Shown here: positions 8,198-17,832 of the stretch, in pieces
Numbering within the stretch: the stretch's first letter is position 1
Layout of the letters: every line of letters starts with the position of its first letter
Assembly: GCF_900111015.1 (NCBI RefSeq)
Contig: NZ_FOFS01000001.1
Span: 372,001-436,000, forward strand
Length of the DNA: 64,000 nucleotides
Direction of reading: 5' to 3'
Source: Solimonas aquatica
Lineage (GTDB): Bacteria; Pseudomonadota; Gammaproteobacteria; Nevskiales; Nevskiaceae
Notes under the pieces: model-generated
Seen by the model: only the letters and a program-made list of their open reading frames with translations
Database searches by the model: none
Told to the model about the DNA's origin: nothing
Position numbers and translations under genes: made by a program

Positions 8198-8818
8198 TCA
8201 GGTCATATCCTTCAGCAAGCCCTCCGCGCGTAACGCGGCCTGCACCGCCTGGCGGGCGGCGATGCGCTGCTGGTATGCCCCGATCACCGGCCAGCGGCCA
8301 AGATCGAAACCGATGAAAGCGCCCCAGCCATTGACCGTGAACAGGTAAGCGTCGGCTATCGTGAAGCAATCGCCGACCAGATAGGTGCGGTCGCGCAGCT
8401 CGTTGGCCAGCCAGATATAGCGCCGCTCCAGCGCGGCTATCGCAGTCTGGCGCTGCTCGGCGGTGCAAGCCGGGTTGAACAGCGGGCTGTACTGCTTGTG
8501 CAGTTCGGAGGAGAAGAAGTTCAGCCAGGCCTGTAGCTGGTAGCGCTCTCGGCTGCCGACTGGCGGCGCCAGTCGCAGCCCCGGATTCTGGTCCGCGACG
8601 TACTGCAGGATCGCCGGCCCCTCAGTCAATACCGAGCCGTCGGCAAACTGCAGCGCCGGCACATAGCCCTTGGAATTGATCGAGAGATAGTCGCCGCCGG
8701 AGGCGGTCCGGCGGCTGGCCAAGTCGACCTTCTCCAGCTCGAAGGACAGGCCTGACTCGCACAAGGCGATGTGTGCCGCCAGCGAGCAGGCGCCGGGACT
8801 GTAGTACAGCTTCAGCAT
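8198..8818 (-). CDS. Glutathione S-transferase, beta class
   Basis: The 206-residue protein starts MLKLYYSPGACSLAAHIAL, the signature of bacterial beta-class GSTs, with the conserved cysteine at residue 11. The thioredoxin-like N-domain is followed by an all-helical C-domain containing FTIADAYLF. GSTs of this type (for example BphK) recur in biphenyl and PAH operons, where they detoxify or dehalogenate reactive metabolites with glutathione. It lies between the dihydrodiol dehydrogenase and FAH genes in the same operon. Confidence 0.92.
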   Translation of the reverse strand: MLKLYYSPGACSLAAHIALCESGLSFELEKVDLASRRTASGGDYLSINSKGYVPALQFADGSVLTEGPAILQYVADQNPGLRLAPPVGSRERYQLQAWLNFFSSELHKQYSPLFNPACTAEQRQTAIAALERRYIWLANELRDRTYLVGDCFTIADAYLFTVNGWGAFIGFDLGRWPVIGAYQQRIAARQAVQAALRAEGLLKDMT

Positions 8819-8841
8819 GGGTTTTCCCCTATGTAATGGAG

Positions 8842-9657
8842 TTACAGGTTCTCGCCGCCGCAGACTTTCATGATGCCGCGCACGCCGAAGCCGCCATCGC
8901 TGTTGATGACGACGCCGGTGATGGGCGCCGCGTTTTCGCGCGAGGCCAAAAGGACGTAGGGTCCGCAGGTCTGTGCCGTCGTCGGCGCCATGCGCAATGG
9001 CGTGATGCCGACGATCATCTGGTCGAAGTCATCGATCTGATTCAGTGCCTGCTGCGCGGTCCCGGTCGCGGCCAGGCCGCTGAGGTTGGTGCGCAGGCCA
9101 CCGGGGGCGACGCCGTTGACGCGCACCTTTGGTGCCAGCTCATGCGCCAGCTGCTTCACCAGGCCGACCAGCGCATGCTTGGAGGCGGTATAGATCGGGC
9201 CGCCTCCGCCGGCATAGAAGCCGGAATTGGAGATCGTGAAGATGATGCTGCCCTGGCTCTTCAGCAACTCCGGCAGCGCTGCCCTGGCCCCGAGGAGGCC
9301 GCCCTTGACGTTGACCGCGAACAATTCATCGAAGGCCGCGGAGATCTTCTCGGGCTCCAGCTGCGGCAGCGCCTGGAAGAAATCAAAGATGCCCGCGTTG
9401 GCGATAAAGGTGTCCAGCCGGCCGAAGCGCGCGGCGGTCCTTTCCACCACCCGGGCATTGTCCTCCCAGGTCGTGACATCGCCCATCACGACCTCGACCT
9501 GATCGCCGAAATCGCGCCGCAGTTCCTCGCCGCGCTCGGCGCTGCGCTCCAGTACGCCCACCCTTGCGCCTTCCTTGATGAAGCGCTCGACCAGCGCCCT
9601 GCCAAGCCCGGAACCGCCGCCGGTGACGATTGCCACATTGCCTTCAAGCCATCCCAT
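8842..9657 (-). CDS. cis-Dihydrodiol dehydrogenase (SDR, BphB/PhnB-like)
   Basis: This 271-residue short-chain dehydrogenase has the cofactor motif VTGGGSGLG, NAG at residues 87-89, and catalytic Ser143, Tyr156 and Lys160. The sequence around the active site (TISNSGFYAGGGGPIYTASK) and the C-terminal NSDGGFGVRG follow biphenyl/naphthalene cis-dihydrodiol dehydrogenases, which rearomatise the dioxygenase product to a catechol-like diol with NAD. The ATG at 9657 was preferred over 9672 because GGAG lies seven bases upstream and the family N-terminus fits. It follows the dioxygenase beta gene by 30 bp. Confidence 0.92.
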   Translation of the reverse strand: MGWLEGNVAIVTGGGSGLGRALVERFIKEGARVGVLERSAERGEELRRDFGDQVEVVMGDVTTWEDNARVVERTAARFGRLDTFIANAGIFDFFQALPQLEPEKISAAFDELFAVNVKGGLLGARAALPELLKSQGSIIFTISNSGFYAGGGGPIYTASKHALVGLVKQLAHELAPKVRVNGVAPGGLRTNLSGLAATGTAQQALNQIDDFDQMIVGITPLRMAPTTAQTCGPYVLLASRENAAPITGVVINSDGGFGVRGIMKVCGGENL

Positions 9658-9687
9658 GCTTCGCTCCGCCATGTTGTTTCTCGTCTG

Positions 9688-10266
9688 TCAAAGGATCATC
9701 ACCAGATTGCGGCCAGCCACCGAGCGCTCGTCGAAGTCGATACGTCGCTGCACCAGCCGCAGCGTGCCGAAGGGGCAGCGCCGCAGGACGTCCTCCCGGC
9801 AGTACACGAACTGGTCGATCTCGTAGGCGCGGCGCGTGCGGACCGCCAGGCAATTGCTGCGCGCCGCGATCTCGCCGGCCTTGCCGGTCTCGAACACCTC
9901 GATGTTTGTCACCAGGCGCCGGTAGCGCTCCGGCGGATCGACGCGCCATTGCATGCCGCTGTGGAACTGTTCGACACGCGCCTTGAGGAAGTCATAGTCG
10001 TCGTCGTACATGAAGACTTCCGCTGGCTGTCCATAGCGCTTTTCCTTGCGGAAGCGCAGTTCCCTGCTCACCACCATGTAGCGGACCGTCGGATCCACGA
10101 TCTGCTCCAGCCAGTCGGACAGTCGCTCGGTGTCGAGCAGCCGGGCCTCGCGGTACAACAGCCGCTCGGCCTCGCGCCAGATCGCGTCCGGAGCGTACTG
10201 TTCCGGCGGCACGGATCCGGCCGGGTCCGGCTTCACCGCTACCGCTGCATCGTTTGCGTTTGTCAT
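9688..10266 (-). CDS. Ring-hydroxylating dioxygenase beta subunit
   Basis: This 192-residue protein is the small, non-catalytic subunit of a naphthalene-type dioxygenase (SnoaL-like cone fold). Visible family features include ERLSDWLEQIVDPTVRYMV and the C-terminal VQRRIDFDERSVAGRNL. It assembles with the alpha subunit into an alpha3beta3 hexamer. The ATG at 10266 was chosen since it lies 17 bp after the alpha-subunit stop; the frame stays open further upstream into that gene. It is co-transcribed with the flanking catabolic genes. Confidence 0.93.
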   Translation of the reverse strand: MTNANDAAVAVKPDPAGSVPPEQYAPDAIWREAERLLYREARLLDTERLSDWLEQIVDPTVRYMVVSRELRFRKEKRYGQPAEVFMYDDDYDFLKARVEQFHSGMQWRVDPPERYRRLVTNIEVFETGKAGEIAARSNCLAVRTRRAYEIDQFVYCREDVLRRCPFGTLRLVQRRIDFDERSVAGRNLVMIL

Positions 10267-10282
10267 GTTGGGTCTCCGGGGT

Positions 10283-11644
10283 TCAGGCCGCGGCAGCGGT
10301 CGGCTCGGCACCTGCCTCGATCAGCTGGCGCTTCCACTGCGAGTCGTTGGGATCCATGTCCTGCCAGCTCTTCGCACCCATCACTTCCTGGTAGAAGCGG
10401 AAGTAGCCGCGGTAGGAGGTCTCGCCGATGGCCGACTCGCCGACCACGCCCGGCAGTTCCGGGTCCTCGCGGTCGCCGCCGATGCCCATTTGCGCGTTCA
10501 TGAAGCCCTGGCGCGTGACATAGCCACGTGACAGCTGGCTTTCCGATTCCATGTTGTCGTTGTCGTCCGCTTCCCAGTAGCCCGCCACGCCGAAGGTGCG
10601 GTGCATGGAGTTGGCGATGCGCTGCTTGAGCTCCGCGGGCATGTCCTTTTCCACGATCGCCCAGGTGAAGCACTCGGTGCGATCGGGCCCGTGCGGCTGC
10701 CAGACCTTGAACAGGTTGGATCCCCAGAGGTAGGTATTGTTGGGAAACACCGAGCCATTGATGTGCGAACCGTAGTAGCGCGCACGCAGGGCGCCCACCG
10801 CTTTCTCGATCCCGGGGCGCTTGCGGGCCTGCCAGGCGAGCAGGTCGGCGGCCAGCTTGCCGTCGTGGGAGCCGGGGGCGACGTCGTAGAGGATGCCCAA
10901 ACCGTGGCCGTAGCGCGTCGCCACCTGCAGGCCGGCGCCCTCCGGCGGCAGGCCCGCATTGCCGGCCATCGGCGCCAGCATGCCGCCACCGGCTTTCAGC
11001 GCGGCAGCATGGGTCCAGCCGACGTGATAGGCATCGCCAACGAAGTTCTCGCTCGGCGCCTTCCAGTTGCAATGCACCATAGAGCGCCCGGGCGGTCCGA
11101 TCAACTCGACGCCGCCGCTGGCTTCCATCCAGATATCCAGGTACCAGCGCGCCTCGCCCAGGTAGTCCTCCAGGCTCGGGGCGGCGGCATCAAAGCAGCC
11201 ATAAACAAAACCGTGATAACTCTTCACTTTGGCTACTTCGCGCAGGCCATGCGTGGCCTTGTCCAGTCGACCCTTGTACAGCTCCTTCTCGAACGGCACG
11301 GACTGCAACGAACCATCCGAGCCATAGGACCAGCCGTGGTAGTTGCAGACGAAGCCCCGCGAATTTCCGGCTTCGACCGGACACAAGCGCGCTCCGCGGT
11401 GACGGCACACGTTGAGGAAGGCCTTGAGGCTCCGGTCCTTCTGTCGCACGACGATGACCTCGTCCTGGCCCATGCGCGCGGTAACGAAGTCACCCGGATT
11501 CGGGATCGCGCTCTCATGCGTGAGGAACAGCCAGCAGCGCGCGAAGATCTGCGCCATCTCCTGCTCGTAGATATCACGGTCATGATAGATGCGCGCGCTC
11601 TGCAGGCCGTTCCGCACATCGATCAAGGTATTGATGGAACTCAT
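10283..11644 (-). CDS. Naphthalene/phenanthrene-type dioxygenase alpha subunit
   Basis: The 453-residue catalytic subunit has a Rieske domain (Cys80-x-His82, Cys100-x2-His103) and a mononuclear iron site (His207, His212 and about Asp361; bridging Asp204 in NFVGDAYHVGWTH). Stretches such as LNVCRHRG, GFVCNYHGW, VPFEK and SAIGETSYRG agree with naphthalene dioxygenase NahAc as remembered. It inserts both atoms of O2 into a fused aromatic ring, giving a cis-dihydrodiol. Phe351 lies where NahAc Phe352 controls regioselectivity. The start overlaps the isomerase stop by four bases (ATGA). Electrons come from the ferredoxin and reductases encoded on the other strand. Confidence 0.95.
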   Translation of the reverse strand: MSSINTLIDVRNGLQSARIYHDRDIYEQEMAQIFARCWLFLTHESAIPNPGDFVTARMGQDEVIVVRQKDRSLKAFLNVCRHRGARLCPVEAGNSRGFVCNYHGWSYGSDGSLQSVPFEKELYKGRLDKATHGLREVAKVKSYHGFVYGCFDAAAPSLEDYLGEARWYLDIWMEASGGVELIGPPGRSMVHCNWKAPSENFVGDAYHVGWTHAAALKAGGGMLAPMAGNAGLPPEGAGLQVATRYGHGLGILYDVAPGSHDGKLAADLLAWQARKRPGIEKAVGALRARYYGSHINGSVFPNNTYLWGSNLFKVWQPHGPDRTECFTWAIVEKDMPAELKQRIANSMHRTFGVAGYWEADDNDNMESESQLSRGYVTRQGFMNAQMGIGGDREDPELPGVVGESAIGETSYRGYFRFYQEVMGAKSWQDMDPNDSQWKRQLIEAGAEPTAAAA

Positions 11645-12264
11645 AGTACTTTCTCCTGAATCGCAAACTTCAAATCGGGCTGCGCGAGGTACTCCTCGAG
11701 GAAGTCCAGGCGGTCGTTGCCCCACCACATCTGATCGCCGATCCGTATCGTCGGCACCCCAAAAACACCCAGTTCCTGGGCGCGCCGGTTGCCGGCGTCG
11801 TACCGCGCCTCGGCGTCCTCCGAATGGAGAAACCCGAGGAACTCGCCCGCGTCCCAGCCGAGCTCTTCCGCAACCTCCTGCAGAAGCGCGGGGTCACCCA
11901 TATCGCTGCCCTCGCCCCAACAGCGGCGCCAAGCGACGCCTGCATAGGATTCCGCCTGGGCTCGGTCGATGGCGTAGTACAGACCCTTGTTCATCAGCCC
12001 CGAGTCCAGCGACGCGGGGAACTTCAGCGGCACGCCATAGCGTCGCGCCCAGCGATCCATGTCGGTCATCAGGTAACGCAGCTTCACCGGGATCTTCACG
12101 TTGGGTGGGCCGCTGTTGCCGGCAGCACGCTTGGCTGCCGGCAGGTCGATCGGGCAGTAGGTGATGCCGCGCCCATAGCGGCGCGCAAGCGACGGCAGCC
12201 GCTGGTGCGCCAGGTAGGCGAAGGGACTCATGAAGTCCAGGAAGAACTGCAGGTCGCCGGACAC
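11641..12264 (-). CDS. 2-Hydroxychromene-2-carboxylate isomerase (NahD/PhnD-like)
   Basis: This 207-residue protein is a DsbA-fold, kappa-GST-like isomerase. FFLDFMSPFAYLA at the N-terminus carries the catalytic Ser13 at the position used by 2-hydroxychromene-2-carboxylate isomerase, and the GVFGVPTIRIGDQMWWGNDR motif is characteristic. With glutathione it interconverts the cyclic hemiketal from dihydroxynaphthalene cleavage and trans-o-hydroxybenzylidenepyruvate, the aldolase substrate. Its stop overlaps the dioxygenase alpha start. The presence of this enzyme with the aldolase argues for a fused-ring rather than single-ring substrate. Confidence 0.92.
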   Translation of the reverse strand: MSGDLQFFLDFMSPFAYLAHQRLPSLARRYGRGITYCPIDLPAAKRAAGNSGPPNVKIPVKLRYLMTDMDRWARRYGVPLKFPASLDSGLMNKGLYYAIDRAQAESYAGVAWRRCWGEGSDMGDPALLQEVAEELGWDAGEFLGFLHSEDAEARYDAGNRRAQELGVFGVPTIRIGDQMWWGNDRLDFLEEYLAQPDLKFAIQEKVL

Positions 12265-12271
12265 GGGGCGC

Positions 12272-13099
12272 TCAGGCCGCCTTCAGCTCGGCGAATCCGA
12301 TGCCGGTGATCCATTGCGGCACCGGCTCGTAGAGCATCAGTTCGGCCCTGGATTCTCCGAGAGCCGCCATGGCGCAGATCCAGTTGCGTATCTCCAGAGC
12401 GCCATTGCCGCCCTCGCGCAGGATCTCCTCGTCGGATAGCGCGATCAGACCCTCGACGTCACCGGCGTCCGCAAGCGCCAGGATGCGGCGGTCGAAGCTC
12501 TCGTTGACTCGGCCCATTTCCGAACTGCCGACCCAATGGCTGATGCCGCCGGTTCCGAACACCACCACACGCTCCTTGCCACCCCAGCTGCCGATAGCGC
12601 GGCGGATACTCTGTCCAATCTGCTGGGCCCGACGCCCCTGCACCACCGGCATCACCCCGCAGTTGAGATACACGGGAATGGTGCGCAGCCCAACATTGGA
12701 CTTGACACAGTAGTGATGCGGCACTGCGACCCCGTGGTCCACTGTCAGGGCCTTGGCAAAGGACCAGTCGATACCATCGTCATAGCCACTGAACAGGATG
12801 TGCTTGGCCAGCGGCTCGTTGTTCTCGATCACGCCAGTCTCGAAGCCCAGCCAGTTCTCGGCCGGCCCCTCGACGTCGCCGATGCCGATCAGGCAGCGCG
12901 GGATGCAGTGCGGTCCAAACAACGCGTAGTGATCGTCGCCGATGATGATCGCCGTATCGGCGTCCAGTTCATCGACCCGGCGCGCGACCTTCTCGAAGGC
13001 ACCGAGCACGCGGTCGCGCTGCGCCGGTTCCGCCGCATCGGTAATGCTCGGGATCAAGGGGTCATGCGGCATCAGGAAGCCGCCCACTATTTCTGCCAT
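12272..13099 (-). CDS. LigB-type extradiol dioxygenase, catalytic subunit
   Basis: The 275-residue protein is a class III (LigB superfamily) non-haem iron extradiol dioxygenase. Iron ligands His12, His57 and Glu236 and the catalytic base His188 (GISHWVG) can be placed by comparison with LigB of Sphingobium. It would open the ring of the diol made by the dioxygenase and dehydrogenase, likely 1,2-dihydroxynaphthalene or 3,4-dihydroxyphenanthrene, taking the place of the class I enzyme NahC. The LigA-like small subunit is encoded just upstream, so the enzyme is probably heteromeric. Spacing to the isomerase gene is seven bases. Confidence 0.9.
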   Translation of the reverse strand: MAEIVGGFLMPHDPLIPSITDAAEPAQRDRVLGAFEKVARRVDELDADTAIIIGDDHYALFGPHCIPRCLIGIGDVEGPAENWLGFETGVIENNEPLAKHILFSGYDDGIDWSFAKALTVDHGVAVPHHYCVKSNVGLRTIPVYLNCGVMPVVQGRRAQQIGQSIRRAIGSWGGKERVVVFGTGGISHWVGSSEMGRVNESFDRRILALADAGDVEGLIALSDEEILREGGNGALEIRNWICAMAALGESRAELMLYEPVPQWITGIGFAELKAA

Positions 13100-13123
13100 T
13101 TCTATCTCCTTCGTAGGTCGGCC

Positions 13124-13384
13124 TCAGGCCGGACGGTTCATGCTCTGCATGTACTCGCCCATCGATCCAGGCCCGCGCACGGCCAGGAAAGCCATCATCA
13201 GCAGCAGCGTGCTGGTTTCGCGCCGCGCCATGGCGCCGACATCCAGCTCGGCCAGGATGGCCCGCTCCGCTTCGTCCAGCCGGAACTCCGCTGCGTAGGT
13301 CTGCGGGCAGGCGCGGTAGCGCTCCGTCTCCACCGGGTTGGTTCCGATCTGCCACAAGGCCTTTTCAAGTGCATTGGTACTCAT
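13124..13384 (-). CDS. LigA-type small subunit of extradiol dioxygenase
   Basis: The 86-residue, mostly helical protein (NALEKALWQIGTNP, then RAILAELDVGAMARRE) fits the LigA domain (PF07746) of protocatechuate 4,5-dioxygenase alpha subunits. It has no metal ligands of its own; in LigAB this subunit closes the active site of LigB. The start at 13384 directly abuts the aldolase stop, which suggests translational coupling, and GAGG lies upstream. It is shorter than Sphingobium LigA (about 139 residues) and contains only the core domain. Confidence 0.82.
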   Translation of the reverse strand: MSTNALEKALWQIGTNPVETERYRACPQTYAAEFRLDEAERAILAELDVGAMARRETSTLLLMMAFLAVRGPGSMGEYMQSMNRPA

Positions 13385-13385
13385 G

Positions 13386-14378
13386 TCACCCTCCCTGCTT
13401 GTCGTATTCCCGGTGCAGCTGTGCCCAACGCCGGCCGGACTCGCGGGCACCTTCGAGATAAGCCTCCGGCACCAGCGTGTACGGCGGCCGGGCCGGGCCC
13501 GCTCGCATCCAGCCGGCGGCGTCCATGCGCGCCTTCTCCAGACCAATGTTGTAGAGCGAGAACTCCTTGAACGAGCCTTGCGGGAACAGTGTTTGGTAAG
13601 TTCGGCTGATGGCGCCGGTCAGTGCCTGGGCCTGAGCCCAGTCACCGCATTTCTTCGCCCGTTCCACTTCGTCGCGCAGCCGCAGCACCGGCGCCGGGCC
13701 GCAGACGGCGCCGCTGGTCCAGAAAGCGGTGCAGAACTCCGGCGCAATACGTGCGGCGGCGTAGTAGTCGGCGTCAATCGGCAGGAAGCGGATGCGTCCC
13801 TTGGTCAGATTCAGATCCGCCATCAGTGCGCCGATACCCAGGTACTTCGCCGTGATGACCTGCGGGATTTCCGCGACCTGCGCCCAGAACGGCCGCGGGA
13901 AATCGAACTTGAAGGCCTCTGGGTTGGCGTAGATGCAGATCGCCGTATCCGGGCATGCCTCGGCGACGTCGCGGTAGAACTGCACCGCGGTCGGCACGTC
14001 GGGCGCGCACCACATGGGCGGCCCAAGCATGACGCCGTCAATGCCGATGGCACGCGCCTCGCGCGTCTGTCGGATGGTTTCGCGCGTGCCCAGGCTGCTG
14101 GTGCCGCCGAATAGCGGCACGCGGCCGCGCACGGTCTCGACCAGCGTGCCCAGGTAGGCGCGCTTCTCCTCCCAGGTCAGCGTCGCGCACTCGCCCAGGG
14201 AGCCCAGGGTCACGATCGCGTCGACCCCAGCGGCGATCAGTTTCTCCGCCGTTTGAGCGGTTTCGTCGAGGTCAACGCTGTCCTGGACGCGCCAATCGCC
14301 GGCATCGGGGGTCGCGGGTGTGGGCATGATCGCCCAACACCCACGAACCTCATCCACAGTGAGCAGCCGCCTGTTCAT
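13386..14378 (-). CDS. trans-o-Hydroxybenzylidenepyruvate hydratase-aldolase (NahE/PhnE-like)
   Basis: This 330-residue member of the DapA/N-acetylneuraminate lyase family has the Schiff-base Lys178 in [10 protein letters not shown] and the [14 protein letters not shown] motif near residue 59. It hydrates and cleaves trans-o-hydroxybenzylidenepyruvate or a naphthalene-sized homologue to pyruvate and an aromatic aldehyde, which the aldehyde dehydrogenase at 4635 would oxidise. The ATG at 14378 overlaps the stop of the DUF1329 gene by one base (TGATG), and the protein N-terminus [21 protein letters not shown] suits the family. Confidence 0.92.
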   Translation of the reverse strand: MNRRLLTVDEVRGCWAIMPTPATPDAGDWRVQDSVDLDETAQTAEKLIAAGVDAIVTLGSLGECATLTWEEKRAYLGTLVETVRGRVPLFGGTSSLGTRETIRQTREARAIGIDGVMLGPPMWCAPDVPTAVQFYRDVAEACPDTAICIYANPEAFKFDFPRPFWAQVAEIPQVITAKYLGIGALMADLNLTKGRIRFLPIDADYYAAARIAPEFCTAFWTSGAVCGPAPVLRLRDEVERAKKCGDWAQAQALTGAISRTYQTLFPQGSFKEFSLYNIGLEKARMDAAGWMRAGPARPPYTLVPEAYLEGARESGRRWAQLHREYDKQGG

Positions 14379-15691
14379 CAGGCACCGCCGCTGCGCATGA
14401 ACTGCGGGTTGAACATGCGCACCGGGCTCTTGCTGCCGTCGATCTCGGTGCGGAACTGCCCGGTGGTGCAGCGCTGGTTCTGCACGTCGAACATGCCGAA
14501 GCTGTCGTAGATCGCCGCGAACTTGCCCTTGTTGCTCGGCAGGTGATGCTCGGTCGAGGTGTGGCCGATGGTCCAGGACTTCCACAGCTTGCCGGCACGG
14601 TCATAGATCAGCGTGCGCGGCGCGACGAAAGTCTGGGAGTCGAGGTACATCACGCGGCGGCCAACCGGCGAGGATTTGTCGACCGGTGTCATCTCCAGCT
14701 CGTGCACCTGCCGCAGCTGCCAGGTCACATCGGGGAAGCACTCGCCCTTGCCGGTCATTGCAACGAACTTGTAGCCGTCCGGCTGCTTGTACTCATCCGA
14801 AAGCTTCTGCTCGTTATGGCGGTACAGCGGCATCAGCAGGGTCTTGGTTCCCTTGAACGTCCAGTTCATCTCGGCCACGCGCCCGAAGTAACCCTCGAAG
14901 TCCTGGATCATCAGGTCGGAACCGAGGAAGGCATCCGTGGTCTGGCTGGTCTCCAGGCGACGCACGCGGCGCTGGAAGCCCAGATACAGGTAGCCGTCGC
15001 TGGCCTTCTGGTCCTGGTCGAAGTTCAGAATCATCAGCTGCGTGTCCTGCACGTCCTGCGGGCTGAACGCCTTGCCGTAGATGCCGCGGAAGTAGTCGTT
15101 GGGATTGGGCGAAACCGCCGGGATCGGCTCCTCGGCGACACGGTGCTTGAAGTTCAGGAAGTTGAACTGGAATTCGACCGTGCGATCCACCTTTCCGGTG
15201 GCGGCGTTGCGGTACTTCCAGTAGAACGGCTTGATCTGGACGTTGTCGCCAGCCGAGAAGGTGTGACGGAAATTGAACGCCAGCTTGCGGCCGGCGTCGG
15301 GATCGCTGCTCGACGGCTGCTCCGGAAACGGTCGGCCGGCGCTGTAGCCTTCGAGGTTGCCACCGACGATCTTGACCTTGCCGATGTTCTGCCGTGTCGC
15401 CTCCACGTACTTCGGATGCACCTCGAAGGAATCGGTAGGGCCAACCTTGATAGCCGGCTGCTCACCTTTCTTCAGCAGGTCGTAGGTGACCGGGTCCAGC
15501 ACCGCCTTGAACTGGTCGGCGTTGTTCTTGTCGATCACGACACCGACATTAACGCCGGCCGCCGTCGGCGCGCCGGCTTTGTAGGGGTAGAAAGCCTGGT
15601 TGATGACGTTGTCAGCGCTCTGCGCCAGCGCCGGAGCGGTGAACAGCGTGCCGACGAACATCGCCAATACGGATCGGGTGATTCTCTTCAT
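14378..15691 (-). CDS. DUF1329 exported protein
   Basis: The 437-residue protein has a clear Sec signal ([14 protein letters not shown] through ALAQS) and then a DUF1329 domain (PF07044), a periplasmic beta-rich fold of the outer-membrane lipoprotein-sorting type. DUF1329 genes regularly sit beside DUF1302 genes in clusters for steroids, terpenes and aromatics, and are thought to help hydrophobic substrates or lipids cross the envelope; the exact job is unknown. It is 37 bp after the DUF1302 gene and coupled to the aldolase gene, so it belongs to the catabolic operon. Confidence 0.88.
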   Translation of the reverse strand: MKRITRSVLAMFVGTLFTAPALAQSADNVINQAFYPYKAGAPTAAGVNVGVVIDKNNADQFKAVLDPVTYDLLKKGEQPAIKVGPTDSFEVHPKYVEATRQNIGKVKIVGGNLEGYSAGRPFPEQPSSSDPDAGRKLAFNFRHTFSAGDNVQIKPFYWKYRNAATGKVDRTVEFQFNFLNFKHRVAEEPIPAVSPNPNDYFRGIYGKAFSPQDVQDTQLMILNFDQDQKASDGYLYLGFQRRVRRLETSQTTDAFLGSDLMIQDFEGYFGRVAEMNWTFKGTKTLLMPLYRHNEQKLSDEYKQPDGYKFVAMTGKGECFPDVTWQLRQVHELEMTPVDKSSPVGRRVMYLDSQTFVAPRTLIYDRAGKLWKSWTIGHTSTEHHLPSNKGKFAAIYDSFGMFDVQNQRCTTGQFRTEIDGSKSPVRMFNPQFMRSGGA

Positions 15692-15728
15692 CTTGGATTC
15701 CTCTCGGGGGTTTGTGCGTGGGGCCGGA

Positions 15729-17804
15729 TCAGAAGAACTGGTAGCTCAAATTGATAAAGACCTCGTCTTCCTTGTCCGATGAGCCCAGGGGGCCCTGGCG
15801 GAATCGGCCCAGCGGCTCGTAGCCGGTGAGACCGATGGGGCCAGCCTCCAGCAAGGGGCCGCCGGATGAGGCATAGGCGGTAAACGGCGGATAGGGGTTG
15901 CAGTCGCGGCAGTCGTTGAACTTCTGCGCGCCGTCGCCGAACTTGACGTTGGCACCGATCGACAGCTTGAAGTTCTGCGATAGCAGGTAGTCCACCGAAG
16001 GCTGCATCGCGTAGGCACCGGCCTTCCAGTCGCGCGCCATCACGAATTTCGGCTGCAGGCGGTCCTGCAGATACCAGGTCTGCACGTACAACGTGCCGAT
16101 CCAGTTGTCCTTCCAGTCCGGCATGCCCACCTGCCCCAGAAGACCCTGCTCCAGCTCGTGGTCGAGCAGGTGCTGGCCGAAAATCTGCAGCGAGAACAGG
16201 AAGGTGCGGTCGGCGTTCAGGAAGGGAATGAAGGTCAGGCGATCCAGGCCGACGACGTAGCGCGCAACGCGCGACTCGCTATACAGGCTCGGCCGCAGGG
16301 TGTTGGGAAACTCCTCGCCCCAGGTCATCGCCGCCTCGATGCGCGCCACCGTCTTGATCGGCGCGATCGTGAAGTCCAGGGACCCCCCCAGCAGCTTGAC
16401 GCGCGGAAAAGCGATATCGAAGGCGATCAGGTACGGCACCTGGCGCGGCTCGGTGTTGTACTGGCCCACCCCCGGCAGCAGTTCCGGCAATTGCAGGTCT
16501 ACCGGCAGCAGCAGGTTGGCGAAGGGACTGATCGCTGGCGGCCCCTTGGAGCCGCCATGCAGGCTGGGCAGCTGCGAACGGTACAGCAGGCCGTTGAGCG
16601 AGAAGCTGACGTCGCCCAGCACGCCCTCGAACTTCATACCGATCTGGGTGTTCGACAGCGTCCAGTTCGGCAGCTGGACGTCGCGGATGCCGACCTGGTT
16701 GGGGCCGAAGTCCGTAGTCATCGCCATGCCCGGCTGCCCGAGGATTGGCGGCACCAGGGCAAAGTTGGACACCGTACCGCCGTTATCCCAGAGATTCTTC
16801 ATGCCGCGGAAGAAGCAGCCGGCATCCAGGATGACGTTGGCGGTGCCGCATTGGCCCAGGCTGTTGGGGCGGAACTTGTCGAAGTTCCATACCACCTGCC
16901 AGTTGAGATCCTGCAGGGCCCCCACCGGGCCCATTCGGTACTCTGCCGTGGCGATCCACATCGGGATGCGAATGTCCTGCAATTCGTCATAGATGTTGTT
17001 GCGCGAGTAGTCGACCGGGTTGATGACGTCGAGCACGCGAAACAGGTCGGTGCGGCCCCAGATGACCTGCTGCTTGCCGACGCGGAAGAACAGTTCCTGC
17101 TCCTCGTCGCTGAGCGGCGATGAGAACGGCAGGGAACTGTCGAAGTAGGCTTCGCGCAGCCAGTCGAGGCGGTCGCCGTCGGCGAATTCCGGGAAGCGCA
17201 GATCGTTCTCGGTGCCGTCCATGTAGCCGCTGAGGCAGCCGCGGGAATCCACGTCGCAGGGCCGCACCGGAACGCCGAATGCGACACCGCCGCCCGGCCG
17301 GTGCAGGGGCTCGCCCAGCACGATCATGCCGTCGTTGGGATTGTTGGCCAGGTTGAAACCGAATTGGCCGAGGCCCGCGCCCGGCACGCCGTTGAACACC
17401 CCGTACTGCAGGTTATTGCCGCCGAAGGCGCCGCGGCCATGCGCCACGCAGCCGGCCGGGATCAAGCCGGAGGTGTCCTCCAGGCAGATCGGGCCACCGG
17501 CATCGCGGCCGTACTCCTTCGAATTGAGGTCATAAACACCGTCGTAGGTGCCACGCAGCTTCAAGGTCAAGGAGTTGCCGGTGAAGGCACCGAGATCGTC
17601 GAACTCGCGATCTGCCTCGAGGCGCAGGGTATTGCGCTCCTTCGACAGGCCGACATCCTTGCGGACGCGGGTATCGTTCTCCAGGAAGCCATTGATGCGC
17701 CATGCGCCCAGTTCCCCGGCCTGTACCGTCTTGCCATGCAGGACCAGGCCCCATGCACACAATCCCATCGCAAGGCTTCCCAATGCCTTTCCGGAAATCC
17801 TCAT
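15729..17804 (-). CDS. DUF1302 outer-membrane protein
   Basis: This 691-residue protein begins with a signal sequence (MRISGKALGS through TVQAGE) and shows the alternating beta-strand pattern and C-terminal FINLSYQFF, ending in Phe, of an outer-membrane barrel (DUF1302, PF06980). The start at 17804 has a strong AGAGGAG upstream. A porin-like route for hydrophobic substrate uptake is the usual proposal for the family. It is followed by DUF1329 and preceded by the RND permease gene, so the three probably work as one envelope system. Confidence 0.9.
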   Translation of the reverse strand: MRISGKALGSLAMGLCAWGLVLHGKTVQAGELGAWRINGFLENDTRVRKDVGLSKERNTLRLEADREFDDLGAFTGNSLTLKLRGTYDGVYDLNSKEYGRDAGGPICLEDTSGLIPAGCVAHGRGAFGGNNLQYGVFNGVPGAGLGQFGFNLANNPNDGMIVLGEPLHRPGGGVAFGVPVRPCDVDSRGCLSGYMDGTENDLRFPEFADGDRLDWLREAYFDSSLPFSSPLSDEEQELFFRVGKQQVIWGRTDLFRVLDVINPVDYSRNNIYDELQDIRIPMWIATAEYRMGPVGALQDLNWQVVWNFDKFRPNSLGQCGTANVILDAGCFFRGMKNLWDNGGTVSNFALVPPILGQPGMAMTTDFGPNQVGIRDVQLPNWTLSNTQIGMKFEGVLGDVSFSLNGLLYRSQLPSLHGGSKGPPAISPFANLLLPVDLQLPELLPGVGQYNTEPRQVPYLIAFDIAFPRVKLLGGSLDFTIAPIKTVARIEAAMTWGEEFPNTLRPSLYSESRVARYVVGLDRLTFIPFLNADRTFLFSLQIFGQHLLDHELEQGLLGQVGMPDWKDNWIGTLYVQTWYLQDRLQPKFVMARDWKAGAYAMQPSVDYLLSQNFKLSIGANVKFGDGAQKFNDCRDCNPYPPFTAYASSGGPLLEAGPIGLTGYEPLGRFRQGPLGSSDKEDEVFINLSYQFF

Positions 17805-17832
17805 CTGACTCACTCCTCTTTTTGGTCTCTGG

